From: JANMDU01 sp031375105
Lineage (GTDB): Bacteria; Pseudomonadota; Gammaproteobacteria; Burkholderiales; Burkholderiaceae_C
Assembly: GCA_031375105.1 (NCBI GenBank)
Contig: JANMHJ010000035.1
Location: forward strand, 56,409 to 120,408
Length of the DNA: 64,000 bases
Reading direction: 5' to 3'
A program made the position numbers and the translations under genes. This document shows positions 16,473 through 25,265 of this stretch, in pieces (within the stretch, counting starts at the first letter, position 1; each line of letters opens with the position of its first letter). The notes beneath the pieces were generated by a model. It searched no databases and was not told where the DNA came from. It saw only the letters and a list, made by a program, of their open reading frames with translations.

Positions 16473-16498
16473 GTTTTAAATAACTTTAAGTTTAAAAC
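16473..16498. promoter_or_regulatory. Inverted repeat upstream of crtI, possible operator
   Basis: GTTTTAAA (16473-16480) and TTTAAAAC (16491-16498) form perfect 8-bp arms around 10 bases, 15 bases before the crtI start. The surroundings are very AT-rich and probably include the crt promoter. Confidence 0.45.
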
Positions 16499-16513
16499 AT
16501 CAAGGATAGTTTT

Positions 16514-18019
16514 ATGCGAGCTGTAGTGATCGGCGCAGGTTTTGGCGGTCTAGCCGCTGCGTTACGGACAGCAGCAAGAGGTCATCAAGTGACCGTTGTA
16601 GATCGTCTGCCAGGGCCTGGTGGGCGAGGACGCGAGTTTGTACGCCAAGGACAGGGCGAAGTTTCTCATTTACAGTTTCGCTACGACGCAGGCCCCACGG
16701 TGCTCACCGCACCTGTGCTGTTTGAAGAGTTGTTTGCGCTGTTTGGCGAGCGACTGAGTGATCATGTTGAGCTGCTTCCCGTGAAGCCTTGGTATCAGAT
16801 GCGCTTTGCCGACGGCACGCAAATGGACTATGGCGGCACGACGGAGCAAATCCAAGCTGAGATTGCCCGCTTCAATGCGCAAGATGCGCTGAATTACCCC
16901 GCTTTTTTGGAGCATTCGCGCAAGCTGTTCGAAACAGGCTATGAAGAGCTGGGCTCGCAGCCTTTTCTGGGCTGGGCTTCCATGCTCAAAGTATTGCCAG
17001 CGATGATGCGCTTGCGCGCTGATCGCTCGGTGTATCAACTGACAGCGCGCTATTTTTCTGATGCGCGTGTGCGCCGCGCTTTCAGTATTCAGCCGCTGCT
17101 TGTGGGTGGCAATCCGTTTGACACGACCAGTATTTACAGCTTGATCCATTATCTGGAGCGCAAATGGGGCATCTGGTTTCCGCGTGGCGGCATGGCAGCA
17201 TTGGTGCAGGCTTTGGTGGCGCTGGGGCAGCGCCATGGCGTGGTGTTTGAGTGGCAAGCGCAAGTCCAAAGCATAGAAGTACAGGATGGCCGCGCCAGTG
17301 CTGTCGTGCTGCAAGATGGCAGGCGCTTCGTGGCCGATGAGTTGGTCTGCAATGCCGATCCAGGCTTTGTAATGACGCATTTGCTGCCGCAGGCACTGCG
17401 TCAGCCCAAGCAGGTGAGCCGCAAAAAATACTCCATGGGTTTGTTCGTTTGGTATTTCAGCACCCAGCGGCAATTCAAAGATGTGCCGCATCACACCATC
17501 TTGTTTGGCCAGACCTACCGAGAAGTTTTGCAAAAGATCTTTGATACTCTGCAATTGCCTGAGGATTTAAGCATTTATTTGCATCGCCCCAGCGCCACCG
17601 ACGCGAGCTATGCGCCCGCAGGGCATGACAGTTTTTATGCGCTGGTGCCGGTGCCCAATCTCACGGCAGAGATTGATTGGCCCGCCGTGCAGGCGAAGTT
17701 CAAGCAATCGCTCATGCGGGCTTTGCAAGAGCGCATCTTGCCCGGTTTGCAAGAGTGCATCGTGGATGATTTCTTCCTCACGCCGCAGTACTTCAAAGAC
17801 GAATTGCTCGCCCCGCATGGCAGCGGATTTTCGATCACTCCCGAGCTGATGCAGTCCGCAGGTTTTCGGTTTCCGAATCGGTCGCCGCAGCTGTCAAATT
17901 TGTATTTCGCAGGCGCAGGCACGCACCCCGGCGCGGGTGTGCCAGGCGTGGTCACTTCCGCCAAAGTGGTGGAGCGGCTGATGTTTGGCTCGGTGGCTTC
18001 GCGCATGGAGATCGCATGA
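16514..18019 (+). CDS. crtI: Phytoene desaturase
   Basis: FAD-dependent desaturase converting phytoene to lycopene through successive desaturations. The N-terminal dinucleotide-binding motif VVIGAGFGGLAAALRTAARG (residues 3-22), the DRLPGPGGRG segment and the C-terminal FAGAGTHPGAGVPGVVTSAKVVERL typical of bacterial CrtI are all present. Length 501 is normal. It starts the crtI-crtB-crtY-blh operon; its stop overlaps the crtB start (ATGA). The number of desaturation steps is inferred from the downstream cyclase, which needs lycopene. Confidence 0.95.
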   Translation: MRAVVIGAGFGGLAAALRTAARGHQVTVVDRLPGPGGRGREFVRQGQGEVSHLQFRYDAGPTVLTAPVLFEELFALFGERLSDHVELLPVKPWYQMRFADGTQMDYGGTTEQIQAEIARFNAQDALNYPAFLEHSRKLFETGYEELGSQPFLGWASMLKVLPAMMRLRADRSVYQLTARYFSDARVRRAFSIQPLLVGGNPFDTTSIYSLIHYLERKWGIWFPRGGMAALVQALVALGQRHGVVFEWQAQVQSIEVQDGRASAVVLQDGRRFVADELVCNADPGFVMTHLLPQALRQPKQVSRKKYSMGLFVWYFSTQRQFKDVPHHTILFGQTYREVLQKIFDTLQLPEDLSIYLHRPSATDASYAPAGHDSFYALVPVPNLTAEIDWPAVQAKFKQSLMRALQERILPGLQECIVDDFFLTPQYFKDELLAPHGSGFSITPELMQSAGFRFPNRSPQLSNLYFAGAGTHPGAGVPGVVTSAKVVERLMFGSVASRMEIA

Positions 18020-18942
18020 GAGATTTTGGCGCTGATCCGCAAGCCATCATGGATGCGCATGCCAAGTCTTTCTCTTGGGCGGTGCGTTTTTTGGATGCCA
18101 GTGCGCGCAAGCAGGCGACGCAGCTGTATGCCTTTGCGCGATGGATGGACGATCTGGTGGACGAACCCGGCCTAGGCACACAAAATGAGCGCATGGCGCT
18201 GTTTGAAGCGCACAGGCAACAGGTTTTGAGCCATACCTCGCAGGCCGGCCGTAGCGCAGAGGCGGGGCAGATGCTTCGAGTGCTTGGTGTGGATGGTCAA
18301 GTCATTTGCTCGTTTCTTGACGGTTTGCAAGCCGATGCGCAGCCTCGGCATTTGCAGAGTTTGCCCGAGGTGCTCAGCTTTGCTTATGGCGTGGCAGGCA
18401 CGGTGGGCCAGATGATGCGGCCGATTCTCGGTGCACAGCGCGATGCGGAGCGCCATGCGGTGGCTTTAGGCATGGCCATGCAGCTGACCAATATCGCACG
18501 CGATGTGTTGGAAGACGCGCAGCGCGAGCGCTGCTACCTGCCTGCACAGTGGCTCCCCGCTGACTGGCAACTGCCCAACTTGCTTGCTGGCCATGCAGAG
18601 AGCCGCCAGCAAGCTCATGTAGCCATCGTGCGCCTGTTGGCCGAGGCTGAGGCTTTGTATGCCTTGGCCGAACAAGGTTTTGCGGCCATTCCAGCGCCCA
18701 ATCGCCGCGCGATACACATCGCTTGCGTTTTGTATCGCGGCATCGGGCGGAAAATTTTGCAGATGCCAGAACCTGTGTATTGGCAGCAGCGTATGCATCT
18801 TACGCGCTGGGAGAAAATCCGCAGCGTCGCTCAGGTAATGCTGGGTTTGCCGAGGCGTAAAAATGTGCCAAGCGCAGATGCCCTACAAGCGCATCACAGT
18901 GTCTTGCAGCGCATTCCTGGCTTTCCGAGCGCCATGGCCTAA
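18016..18942 (+). CDS. crtB: Phytoene synthase
   Basis: Condenses two geranylgeranyl diphosphate to phytoene. Both Asp-rich metal-binding motifs of the squalene/phytoene synthase family are visible: DDLVD at residues 45-49 and DVLED at 163-167, the latter within TNIARDVLEDAQRERCYLP. Length 308 is typical. The start is an ATGA overlap with crtI. The required GGPP synthase gene crtE is not in this cluster, so substrate must come from a prenyl synthase encoded elsewhere. Confidence 0.96.
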   Translation: MRDFGADPQAIMDAHAKSFSWAVRFLDASARKQATQLYAFARWMDDLVDEPGLGTQNERMALFEAHRQQVLSHTSQAGRSAEAGQMLRVLGVDGQVICSFLDGLQADAQPRHLQSLPEVLSFAYGVAGTVGQMMRPILGAQRDAERHAVALGMAMQLTNIARDVLEDAQRERCYLPAQWLPADWQLPNLLAGHAESRQQAHVAIVRLLAEAEALYALAEQGFAAIPAPNRRAIHIACVLYRGIGRKILQMPEPVYWQQRMHLTRWEKIRSVAQVMLGLPRRKNVPSADALQAHHSVLQRIPGFPSAMA

Positions 18943-18957
18943 CGGCATAATGTCGTG

Positions 18958-20115
18958 ATGAGTGCCTTGCCAAGCTGGGATGTGGTGATTGCGGGCGCAG
19001 GCTTGGCGGGTTTGTCGATGGCGGTTGAGCTGGCTGCACCTGAATTTGGGCACCTGCGCATTCTTCTTGTGGAGCCGCGCTTGGCGCATGTCCGTGACCG
19101 CACATGGAGCTATTGGGCCGTGCCGGATGCTTTGCCGCAGCGCTGGCAAAGCTTGGAGCAAACGCGATGGCAGCAATGGCGCGTGAGCTATGAAGGGCGC
19201 AGCATTGAGACTTCTGGCGAGTATGCCTATGCAAGTATTCGCGCAGATGTTTTTTACGAATATGCTCTCAAAATAATAGCAAACTCACCTCATATCATAT
19301 GGGAAAGAGGCTCGAATATCATTGAAACCAAAGAGCGCGATGATGGCTTAGAGCTGCACACCAACACAGGCCAGAGGCACTTCACGCAACTGCTGCTGGA
19401 CTCTCGTCCGCCTGCTGCGGCTGCACCTAGCGAATGGGTGCAGCATTTCAGTGGCTGGGAAGTTGCATCGCGAACAGCTTGCTTTGATGCAGCTTGCGTG
19501 GATCTGATGGCTTTCGAGTCGAGCTCGAATGGGCTGCACTTCATCTACTGTTTGCCCTATAGCGCAACGCAAGCCTTGGTGGAAAGTACGTGGATTTCTC
19601 GTGCGAATGTCTCAAGCCATGGTGAAGCTGAATTGCGCGATGCCTTGGCGAAGCGTTGGCACTGCAATGACTACGACATCAGCTTCCGCGAGCAAGGCGC
19701 TTTGCCGCTTTGGCCTCGCGCTCAAGTTGATTCGAGACACATAGTTCGCATCGGTAGAGCGGGCGGCACCCTGCGCGCATCGACTGGCTATGCATTTTGT
19801 GCGACTTTGCAGCACAGCAGAGTTCTTGCCGCCTCCTTGAAGCGCCAGATCGGCCAGCTTGGGCATCTGCAAGGCTGGCAAGCGCCTGCTTGCAAGATCA
19901 GTGCGGTAGATCGCTGGATGGATACCGTGCTGTTTCGCGTTTTGGAGCGGGATTGGAAAACTGCGCCACGTTTTTTTCTTGAATTGTTTGAGCGCGTGCC
20001 TTCTGCACCACTCACGCGGTTTTTGCATGGGCAATCAAGCTGGCAAGATCGCTTGGCGGTGATGCGTGCTTTGCCCGCTGCACCCTTCATTCGCGCGGCA
20101 ATGGGCTTGGATTGA
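18958..20115 (+). CDS. crtY: Lycopene beta-cyclase
   Basis: Flavoprotein that closes both ends of lycopene to give beta-carotene. It has the dinucleotide fold DVVIAGAGLAGLSMAVEL near the N-terminus, the CrtY-type RTWSYW motif and the later GRAGGTLRASTGYAF segment. Length is 385 residues from ATG 18958; a GTG at 18955 is equally in frame. Repeat copy F encodes KIIANSPHIIWERGSNI near residue 105 in frame, in a region expected to be variable. The stop TGA shares its A with the blh start. Confidence 0.92.
   Translation: MSALPSWDVVIAGAGLAGLSMAVELAAPEFGHLRILLVEPRLAHVRDRTWSYWAVPDALPQRWQSLEQTRWQQWRVSYEGRSIETSGEYAYASIRADVFYEYALKIIANSPHIIWERGSNIIETKERDDGLELHTNTGQRHFTQLLLDSRPPAAAAPSEWVQHFSGWEVASRTACFDAACVDLMAFESSSNGLHFIYCLPYSATQALVESTWISRANVSSHGEAELRDALAKRWHCNDYDISFREQGALPLWPRAQVDSRHIVRIGRAGGTLRASTGYAFCATLQHSRVLAASLKRQIGQLGHLQGWQAPACKISAVDRWMDTVLFRVLERDWKTAPRFFLELFERVPSAPLTRFLHGQSSWQDRLAVMRALPAAPFIRAAMGLD
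19264..19312 (+). repeat. Dispersed repeat copy F, inside crtY
   Basis: Forward copy, diverged: AAAATAATAGCAAACTCACC, then CATATGGGAAAGAGGC. Closest to copy E. Confidence 0.6.
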
Positions 20116-21020
20116 TGCTCTCTCGTGCGCCAGCTTTTCATTTGCTCTGGCTTTTGCCAGCGCTGCTGGCATTGGCTTGGGCCGAGCGCCAATGGCCATC
20201 TGTGGCACTGTGGTCGTTTGTCTTGCTCACCCTCACGCTGGGTTTTGCGCACGGCGCGATGGATGTGATGCTGCTGCGTGATGCGCAAGGCCGTGTGATG
20301 TTCAAGCACTTTGCCATGTATTTGGGCAGCGTGCTTGTGTTGGCTGCTGCGCTGCTTTCTTTTCCTGGCATCGCCTTGCTTGTTTTGCTCTTTTTGTCGC
20401 TTTGGCATTTTGGAGAGCAGGCGGCGCTGCTGCATGCGGACGTGAGGCATCAAATGTTGCTTCGCATGGTGCAAGGCGGGGCAAGTGTGATGCTGCCTGT
20501 TTTGCTCTCTGGCATGGATTTGAAAGTGTGGGTGGCGGCGATTGCGCCCGAATCCACCGGTTGGGTGTGGCCAGTGTGGGTGGCTCTGGCCGGGCTGTGG
20601 CTGGCCTTGCTGGTGGCAGCTATCGCGGTGCTCCAGCCTTGGCGTGCGGGCGCATTGGTAGGTGGGCTGCAGGTTCTGATGTGGGAGCTAGTGGCTTTGG
20701 TGCTGCTCAATGTACTGCTTTCGCCCTTGCTGGCCTTTGCGCTGTTCTTTGGCCTGTATCACTCGGGCATGCATGTGTGGCGCATGCGCAGCATGCAGCG
20801 GCGGGAAGATCAAGCATCGCCTTGGCTGCTGCTATCCGTCACTGTGCTGCTCACTTGGACAGCTTTGGCGCTCTTGTGGTGGCAAATGCCCGCTCTGGCG
20901 CAGCCTGCTCAATGGGGCGGCGAATCACTGCGTTGGCTGGTGGTGGCTTTGGCCGCTGTGACTTTGCCGCATCTGGTCTTGGTGTCGCGCTCGCGGGACC
21001 GCCTTTTTCACAAGGCTTGA
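20115..21020 (+). CDS. blh: Brp/Blh beta-carotene 15,15'-dioxygenase
   Basis: Integral membrane enzyme that splits beta-carotene into two retinals, the chromophore of both rhodopsins upstream. The expected iron-ligand histidines are visible in GFAHGAMD (H46), LWHFGE (H98), GLYHSGMH and LPHLV. The protein is very hydrophobic with several transmembrane segments; 301 residues is normal. The ATG at 20115 overlaps the crtY stop by one base, so it is translationally coupled; the upstream TTG is not needed. Confidence 0.93.
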   Translation: MLSRAPAFHLLWLLPALLALAWAERQWPSVALWSFVLLTLTLGFAHGAMDVMLLRDAQGRVMFKHFAMYLGSVLVLAAALLSFPGIALLVLLFLSLWHFGEQAALLHADVRHQMLLRMVQGGASVMLPVLLSGMDLKVWVAAIAPESTGWVWPVWVALAGLWLALLVAAIAVLQPWRAGALVGGLQVLMWELVALVLLNVLLSPLLAFALFFGLYHSGMHVWRMRSMQRREDQASPWLLLSVTVLLTWTALALLWWQMPALAQPAQWGGESLRWLVVALAAVTLPHLVLVSRSRDRLFHKA

Positions 21021-21072
21021 CGCCTAGCTTGAGCGCTTTGGTACGATGCGGTACTAGCTATAAGCCGTTCTC

Positions 21073-22266
21073 ATGATCATTACCAGCCTGCTCGACACCG
21101 ACCTGTATAAGTTCACCATGATGCAGGTGGTGCTGCATCAGTTTCCGGGTGCGCAGGTGGAATACAAATTCAAATGCCGCAACGTGGGTGTAGATTTGGC
21201 GCAGCACGCGGATGAAATTCGCGAGGAGATCAAATCGCTGTGTAGCCTGAGCTTCACGGAAGACGAGCTGAACTACTTGCGGGGCATGCGCTTCATCAAA
21301 AGTGACTTTGTGGATTTTCTTGGGCTGTTTCGCCTGAACGAAAAGTGGATTCAGGTGATGCCACAGGCCAGCGGGGAACTGGAGATCGTGGTGAAAGGCC
21401 CGTGGCTGCACACCATTCTGTTTGAGATCCCTGTCTTGGCGATCGTCAACGAGATTTACTTCAAAAATCATAGCGCCTCGCGCAATAAAGACGAGGGCGA
21501 GAAGCGTCTTTTGCATAAAATCTCCTTGCTCAAAGCGTCCGAGCTCAAAGAGCTAAAAATCGCCGATTACGGTACGCGTCGGCGCTATTCCAAGCCATGG
21601 CAAGAGCACGTGCTGCGCACGCTCGCCAGCGAACTGGGCACCAACAGCACCGGACAGTTTGCCGGCACGAGCAATGTGCATTTCGCCCGCACCCTAGGCC
21701 TCACGCCGCTCGGCACGATGGCGCATGAGTACCTGCAAGCCGCGCAAGCCCTGGGCCCGCGCCTGCGCGATAGCCAGACCTTCGCCTTTGAGAAATGGGC
21801 GCAGGAATATCGCGGCGATCTGGGCATTGCGCTCTCCGACGTGTATGGCATGAGCGCCTTCTTGCGCGATTTCGATATGTTCTTCTGCAAGCTATTTGAC
21901 GGCGCCCGCCACGACAGCGGCGACCCGTTCAGCTGGGGAGAGCGCATGATTGAGCATTACCGCGTCAACCGCGTCGATCCGCGCACCAAAACCCTGATCT
22001 TCTCCGACGGCCTGACCGTGCCGCGCACGATTGAGCTCTATCAACGCTTCAAAGGCCGCTGCCTGCTCGCCTTCGGCATCGGCACGAATCTCACCAACGA
22101 TCTGGGCGACCCACCCGAACACGAGCCCCTGCAAATCGTCATGAAAATGATCCGCTGCAACGGCCAACCCGTGGCCAAGCTCTCAGACTCGCCGGGCAAG
22201 GGTATGTGTGATGATGAAAAATATTTGGCCTATTTGCGGCAGGTGTTTGAGATCGAGGCGGTTTGA
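21073..22266 (+). CDS. pncB: Nicotinate phosphoribosyltransferase
   Basis: Makes nicotinate mononucleotide from nicotinate, PRPP and ATP in NAD salvage. Family features are TSLLDTDLYKFTMMQV at the N-terminus, YGTRRRYS, FAGTSNVHFA and GARHDSGDPFSWGERMIEHY; the length of 397 is standard. It follows blh by 52 bases, which include TTGACG (21017) and TACGAT (21042) as a poor promoter candidate, so it may be separate from the crt operon. Confidence 0.96.
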   Translation: MIITSLLDTDLYKFTMMQVVLHQFPGAQVEYKFKCRNVGVDLAQHADEIREEIKSLCSLSFTEDELNYLRGMRFIKSDFVDFLGLFRLNEKWIQVMPQASGELEIVVKGPWLHTILFEIPVLAIVNEIYFKNHSASRNKDEGEKRLLHKISLLKASELKELKIADYGTRRRYSKPWQEHVLRTLASELGTNSTGQFAGTSNVHFARTLGLTPLGTMAHEYLQAAQALGPRLRDSQTFAFEKWAQEYRGDLGIALSDVYGMSAFLRDFDMFFCKLFDGARHDSGDPFSWGERMIEHYRVNRVDPRTKTLIFSDGLTVPRTIELYQRFKGRCLLAFGIGTNLTNDLGDPPEHEPLQIVMKMIRCNGQPVAKLSDSPGKGMCDDEKYLAYLRQVFEIEAV

Positions 22267-22350
22267 GCCGGATACCCGCGAAAACTCCCCAGCTCACCCC
22301 ATTTCTTCGCTCGGATCGCTTAAGGCGAAATGGCTGAGTTGGACACTTTT

Positions 22351-22381
22351 GATCATATCGATCATAATGATCAGCATGATC
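22351..22381. promoter_or_regulatory. Nested GATCAT/ATGATC palindromes at the antitoxin start
   Basis: Outer arms GATCAT (22351-22356) and ATGATC (22376-22381) enclose a perfect 6+1+6 palindrome at 22360-22372. The region holds four GATC words and covers the antitoxin ATG, which fits an autoregulatory operator. Confidence 0.55.
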
Positions 22382-22648
22382 ACTGAAACCACTGCCGTCC
22401 AATTTCGCCAAAACCTTGGCGATATGCTCAATAGCGTGCATTACCGAAGCGACAGCATCGTCATCAACAAAGATGGCAAGTCCATTGCGGCATTGATCGA
22501 TGCGCGGCTGTTTGAGCGGATTCGCCGCATGCAGGGGCGCTTTGATGCGCTCTCGCAGCGCTTGGCGCAGGGCTTTGCGCAAACGCCAGAAAGCGTTGGC
22601 ATGGCCGAGATCGATGCCGCCGTTGCCTCGCTGCGCCAGCGCGCCTGA
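22376..22648 (+). CDS. Phd/YefM-type antitoxin
   Basis: 90 residues beginning MITETTAVQFRQNLGDMLNSVHY, the typical Phd/YefM N-terminal DNA-binding fold (short beta, then QFRQNLGDML helix and a beta strand with DSIVINKDGKSIAALID). It would neutralise the PIN toxin encoded 30 bases downstream and repress the pair. Longer in-frame starts run back into pncB and are rejected; ATG 22367 is also possible. The C-terminus is Gln/Ala-rich and helical, as expected for the toxin-binding tail. Confidence 0.8.
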   Translation: MITETTAVQFRQNLGDMLNSVHYRSDSIVINKDGKSIAALIDARLFERIRRMQGRFDALSQRLAQGFAQTPESVGMAEIDAAVASLRQRA

Positions 22649-22678
22649 AACCGGCAAACCCTCAGAGAAGCACGAGCT

Positions 22679-23110
22679 ATGGCGCTGTGTGTCGTGCTGG
22701 ACACGAATGTCTTGGTGAGTGGCTTGGCGTATCCCGCCAGCCTGCCGGGCCGCATCTTGGCCGCTTGGCGCAGCGGCTCCTTGCAAGTGTGCTTGAGCCC
22801 TTACATCTTGGACGAGCTGCGCCGGGTGCTACCCAAACTGCGCGCTAGACATGGCCTGAGCGATGCAGAAATCACCGATCTGGTCGATTGCCTGAGCTTC
22901 GAAGCGGAAAGCGTCAACCCCGAACCCCACCACGCCCCCGAGCTGACAGACCCTTTCGACCAAGCCATTTTGGGCACCTTGCTCGCCGCCGAGAAGCAAT
23001 TCCAAGCCAAATACCTGATCACCGGCGACAAAGCCCTGCTCGCCTGCGCAGGCCGCTACGCCGTGCTCAGCCCCGGGGAGTTTTGGGCAGTGCATGGGGC
23101 GCTCGGGTAA
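22679..23110 (+). CDS. PIN-domain toxin (ribonuclease)
   Basis: 143-residue PIN-fold protein of the putative toxin-antitoxin PIN family. The acidic metal-binding residues are in place: D8 in VVLDTNVLVSG, E46 in YILDELRRV, D91/D94 in LTDPFDQAI and D117 in LITGDKALL. It is expected to cut RNA when free of the upstream antitoxin. Together they form a two-gene unit at the edge of a lower-confidence accessory stretch. The RNA target is unknown. Confidence 0.82.
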   Translation: MALCVVLDTNVLVSGLAYPASLPGRILAAWRSGSLQVCLSPYILDELRRVLPKLRARHGLSDAEITDLVDCLSFEAESVNPEPHHAPELTDPFDQAILGTLLAAEKQFQAKYLITGDKALLACAGRYAVLSPGEFWAVHGALG

Positions 23111-23144
23111 AGCACTGCGCTCAGAAACGCTTCGCTTCGCTTTT

Positions 23145-23180
23145 TAAACCATAGCAGCTTGCGGAGTATTGGCAAGGCTA
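23145..23180 (+). repeat. Possible decayed dispersed repeat
   Basis: CCATAGCAGCTTGCGGAGTA followed by TTGGCAAGGC resembles the middle of copy I (CATAGCTGCTTGCG), but the left arm is missing. Confidence 0.35.
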
Positions 23181-23286
23181 AAACAACAATTCTGTGCAAC
23201 GATAGATGCGTGTTGCATCTAGGAAGGCATTAATTTTTAACTTTCGTGCTCAGCGGCTGTCGAAGGCAATTTGCTAGGACACAGGG

Positions 23287-23943
23287 TTAGATTTCATGCG
23301 CATCTGGAGCGATCCAAGGCACGCGGAAAACCGCCTTCCAGTCGTATTGACGGGTGGGAAGTAGCGACTCCATGGACTTTGCATGAAAGAGCAAGAAATA
23401 CTTTACGTATAGTTTGTCGAGCAAGTCAATGCATGAATCCACTTCGTTCAACGTGGGAAGCTCCTTTGGCTCTCGTTTGTCGCGATGGGCGACTCGTTTG
23501 TCCGCGTAGTCTTCGCAACGTTGAGAAGCTTCACGAAGCTGGGTGAGGTCGGCAGAGACGAGGCTGGGATCGATGTGTGGCAAGCCAACTGCCGCGAAGT
23601 TGTTGAAGTCGGCGTCGGCCAGACTTTCGACGCCTGAGCCGTTGTATAGACCTACGAAATAGTTTCGTGAGAGGATCTGAGGCTCCTCGATCATTTCCTC
23701 AAGCAGCCCGGCCATAGAAATGCTCTGGTCGCTGCATTTGATCTGACGGCGTACGCCGCTGACTACGTGCGAAACATATGTGCGAGCCAGAAAGTCGTAG
23801 AAGGAAGTCGGCTGATGCAGCAGCGGGTTGTCCCTGATGAGTGCCTGAACCTCGTGGAACGTCCGCTTTGCGATGACCAAGTCCTGAACTTCGAGCTTGA
23901 TAACATCAAGCCAGCGCAACCATTTCGTCAGCTTCGGGTTCAT
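23287..23943 (-). CDS. HEPN/AbiU2-like protein
   Basis: 218 residues, mostly helical. The segment YADKRVAHRDKREPKELPTL (residues 146-165) followed by a helical tail resembles the C-terminal part of HEPN AbiU2-type domains, which occur in phage-defence and abortive infection proteins. I assign this from motif memory only. The gene is less GC-biased than its neighbours and points against pncB and the TA pair. It is 70 bases downstream of another unknown reverse-strand gene, so they may form an operon. RNase activity is possible but not shown. Confidence 0.5.
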   Translation of the reverse strand: MNPKLTKWLRWLDVIKLEVQDLVIAKRTFHEVQALIRDNPLLHQPTSFYDFLARTYVSHVVSGVRRQIKCSDQSISMAGLLEEMIEEPQILSRNYFVGLYNGSGVESLADADFNNFAAVGLPHIDPSLVSADLTQLREASQRCEDYADKRVAHRDKREPKELPTLNEVDSCIDLLDKLYVKYFLLFHAKSMESLLPTRQYDWKAVFRVPWIAPDAHEI

Positions 23944-24013
23944 AGTCGTGAGATTTTATGAATGAATTGAGGGACTGGCGTAGCCAGTCCCTCTCGAATG
24001 CAAGGTTGGGCTA

Positions 24014-24544
24014 CTACTCGCTAGTACGACCCATATACATTTCTTGCCCGGTGATTGGGTTGAGGTATACGTCAAGGCCATTTTCGTGGCGAAGATATTT
24101 CATGCCCTTCGCTGCGTGCTCGCTTGGAACAAAACTGTAAGTTGAACTCAATGATGCTTCAAATTTCCAGTCAATTGGGGTGACCACCTGCTTTACGCGA
24201 CTTCCAACTAACTGACACGCAGCTACACGAGGGCCGTTGCCGTCTATATTTACATGGCCGAACTCAAGCCATGAGCATTTCGAAGAAAGGCCGCGCGTCT
24301 GGTCTGCCACAGCAATATCAATTGCCTCCCCGTCACGCAAGAACTCTAGACCAACCCTCTGTAGCTTTTTGATGAATAACTCAACATCTTGAGGATTCAT
24401 GAATCCAAGTCTGACAATCTCATTATCAGCGCACAGAGTTTGGTTCGGGACGATGCTTTTGAAAGCGTCCCAGCCACCGGGGAATTTTTTCAGCAATTCG
24501 TCGGCACGAACAACTACGGAAATTGCTTCGATCAAAACAGCCAT
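24014..24544 (-). CDS. Unknown protein
   Basis: 176 residues starting MAVLIEAISVVVRADELLKKFPGGWDAF; the ATG at 24544 has an AAGGAG site 6 bases upstream, which decides it over the TTG one codon before. The middle (ADNEIVRLGFMNPQDVELFIKKLQ) and the C-terminus (YLRHENGLDVYLNPITGQEMYMGR) look like compact alpha/beta segments. No signal peptide, membrane segment or catalytic motif is recognised. It sits upstream of the HEPN-like gene on the same strand in accessory DNA. Confidence 0.65.
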   Translation of the reverse strand: MAVLIEAISVVVRADELLKKFPGGWDAFKSIVPNQTLCADNEIVRLGFMNPQDVELFIKKLQRVGLEFLRDGEAIDIAVADQTRGLSSKCSWLEFGHVNIDGNGPRVAACQLVGSRVKQVVTPIDWKFEASLSSTYSFVPSEHAAKGMKYLRHENGLDVYLNPITGQEMYMGRTSE

Positions 24545-25265
24545 CAATTTCTCCTTGGAGCGCAGCTTAATTCAGCTGAGAGCCTATCTTGGCATGCCCA
24601 AGTTGGCCGAAAAAACAAACTGGCTGGCAAGCCCGATGAGCGGCGCGGCAAATGCTGCGCAAGCCGCTTTTGCTCTGGGTTGAGATGGCATCTGCAGTCT
24701 CTGATTACAGTATTCATGATGTCTCGTGATCCTGTCGCCCATATCGCCTACTCGCCCCGCTTGCTAAATCAGCTGCGGGAGGTTTGCGTTGAAAGCACTA
24801 TATCTTATTCACTGAAAAGGCCTGCGTGTATTGGGTGAAGTTTTTGCGCCGTGGCAGCATCGAACAGGCAAGCTATGGAAATGTTTTTAGAGTGTTTTAG
24901 GCCTATAGCCGACATAGAATCTGCGCAGAGCGCTATTGAATTAATAGTAAGAAACGACGAGCCAACATCCACACCAGCTGCGTGATGGGCATGAAAAAAC
25001 GAAGGCTTTCTCGGTCGGGCGCGGCCAGCCAACTCATCATCACCACAAAAGATTAGCAGCTCGGCGTATCCCGCACAGAGCGCAAAAAAAGGAAAGCCCT
25101 CGGCTTTTTCAGGCACGTCAGGCGGCAGGCGAGCGGGTAGCGCGAAACCTCAGACAGCAGAAGCGGCCAGCACGAAGCCGCAGCGTCAGTCTCTCGCAAG
25201 AGTCCCGTCAGCCCCAGCCCTTGCGCCTAGGCATAATGCACAGAAGAATTTTTGGAGACAAAAGC
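24545..25265. other. 720-base stretch without a credible gene
   Basis: Holds repeat copy G (24900-24950), the promoter side of the reverse-strand unknown gene (24545-24600) and the leader of the antiporter gene. Short frames here have no ribosome sites; one reverse-strand frame (24805-25116) runs through the repeat. I see no mobile element ends. Confidence 0.6.
24900..24950 (-). repeat. Dispersed repeat copy G, intergenic
   Basis: Reverse copy, one of the most complete: GGCCTATAGCC at one end, GCGCAGAGCGCTATTGAATT and AATAGTAA at the other. Confidence 0.9.

Noticed and set aside
24805..25116. 103-residue reverse-strand open frame
   Set aside because: It runs through repeat copy G, has no ribosome site and shows no recognisable domain.
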